Source of the DNA: Clostridia bacterium | GTDB taxonomy: Bacteria > Bacillota > Clostridia > UBA1381 | Length of the DNA stretch: 5,735 bases | Assembly: GCA_900770405.1 (NCBI GenBank) | Contig: CAAGKL010000103.1 | Span: 1 to 5,735, forward strand | Direction of reading: 5' to 3' | Part shown: one piece after another, positions 5,639 through 5,735 of the stretch | Layout: each line of letters opens with the position of its first letter | Position numbering within the stretch: position 1 is the stretch's first letter | The notes under the pieces: generated by a model | The model's input: only the letters and a program-made list of their open reading frames with translations | The model's database searches: none | Told to the model about the DNA's origin: nothing | Made by a program: the position numbers and the translations under genes

Positions 5639-5735
5639 CAACCACCTCAAGCACCCTGTTATCCTCGGTCGACGTCACCGTCACCGTCAGGTTCTGATAC
5701 CTGTAGCTGTTCCCCTGCATCGGCACCTTGCCGAG
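5595..5735 (-). CDS. HlyC/CorC (CNNM-type) family protein, C-terminal end (runs off the right edge)
   Basis: The last 46 codons of a minus-strand gene are present, ending in TAA at 5597-5595. The sequence LGKVPMQGNSYRYQNLTVTV, then a turn (TEDNR) and VLEVVVI, matches the closing strands of the CorC/HlyC transporter-associated domain. That domain follows the DUF21 membrane region and CBS pair in 'hemolysin family' and magnesium/cobalt efflux proteins. The usual form is LG.IP..G..v.Y..L...V...d..RI..V.V. A charged tail (GERHKDEEKEV) closes the protein. Members are membrane proteins tied to divalent cation, mainly magnesium, transport; the hemolysin name is historical. Only the end is visible, so the subfamily cannot be settled. 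The stop overlaps the plus-strand small ORF in a convergent arrangement. Confidence 0.8.
   Translation of the reverse strand, partial: LGKVPMQGNSYRYQNLTVTVTSTEDNRVLEVVVIAGERHKDEEKEV

Noticed and set aside
5336..5650. A 104-residue minus-strand ORF between dut and the HlyC/CorC-type end
   Set aside because: It overlaps the end of the HlyC/CorC gene in another frame, has no ribosome binding site before its ATG, and has no recognisable pattern.

Overview
The window looks like chromosomal core sequence from a Gram-positive anaerobe of the class Clostridia. It has roughly balanced to moderately high GC by eye. The evidence is the gene set and order (nusB, a TsaD-like paralog, xseA, xseB, ispA, a YuiD/DUF212 protein, RNase J), GGAGG-type ribosome binding sites, and a clostridial-style dUTPase. 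A member of the Oscillospiraceae or a relative is my guess from codon composition and the Lys/Arg/Ala-rich tail on RNase J; the sequence alone does not prove it.

Nearly everything lies on the minus strand and reads from right to left. At the right edge (5595-5735) is the C-terminal end of a HlyC/CorC-type membrane protein. A short non-operon stretch follows (about 5319-5594). It carries a possible weak terminator and, on the plus strand, one small ORF with a strong ribosome binding site (5405-5638) that distantly resembles the Spo0E phosphatase family. An uninterrupted minus-strand gene train then runs to the left edge: dut (5318-4827), nusB (4813-4403), a Kae1/TsaD-like paralog (4406-3483), xseA (3486-2293), xseB (2271-2059), ispA (2062-1190), a divergent PAP2 protein (1179-733), and the start of RNase J (725 to the edge).

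The train is packed like a single operon. Three junctions are 4-base stop/start overlaps (GTGA or ATGA). Two others put a TAG stop inside the next gene's Shine-Dalgarno sequence, and the two remaining gaps are 13 and 21 bases. Its products cover nucleotide-pool cleaning (dUTPase), rRNA antitermination (NusB), DNA end processing (exonuclease VII, both subunits), isoprenoid synthesis (farnesyl diphosphate synthase), a small membrane protein, and mRNA decay/processing (RNase J). This is housekeeping. I see no mobile element, CRISPR array, RNA gene or toxin/defence cassette.

The points most worth a second look are the plus-strand Spo0E-like ORF, whose usual SQELD signature reads ARRLE, and the TsaD paralog of unassigned function. 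RNase J in the position after the ispA/DUF212 pair, and dut in the position before nusB, are smaller context points.
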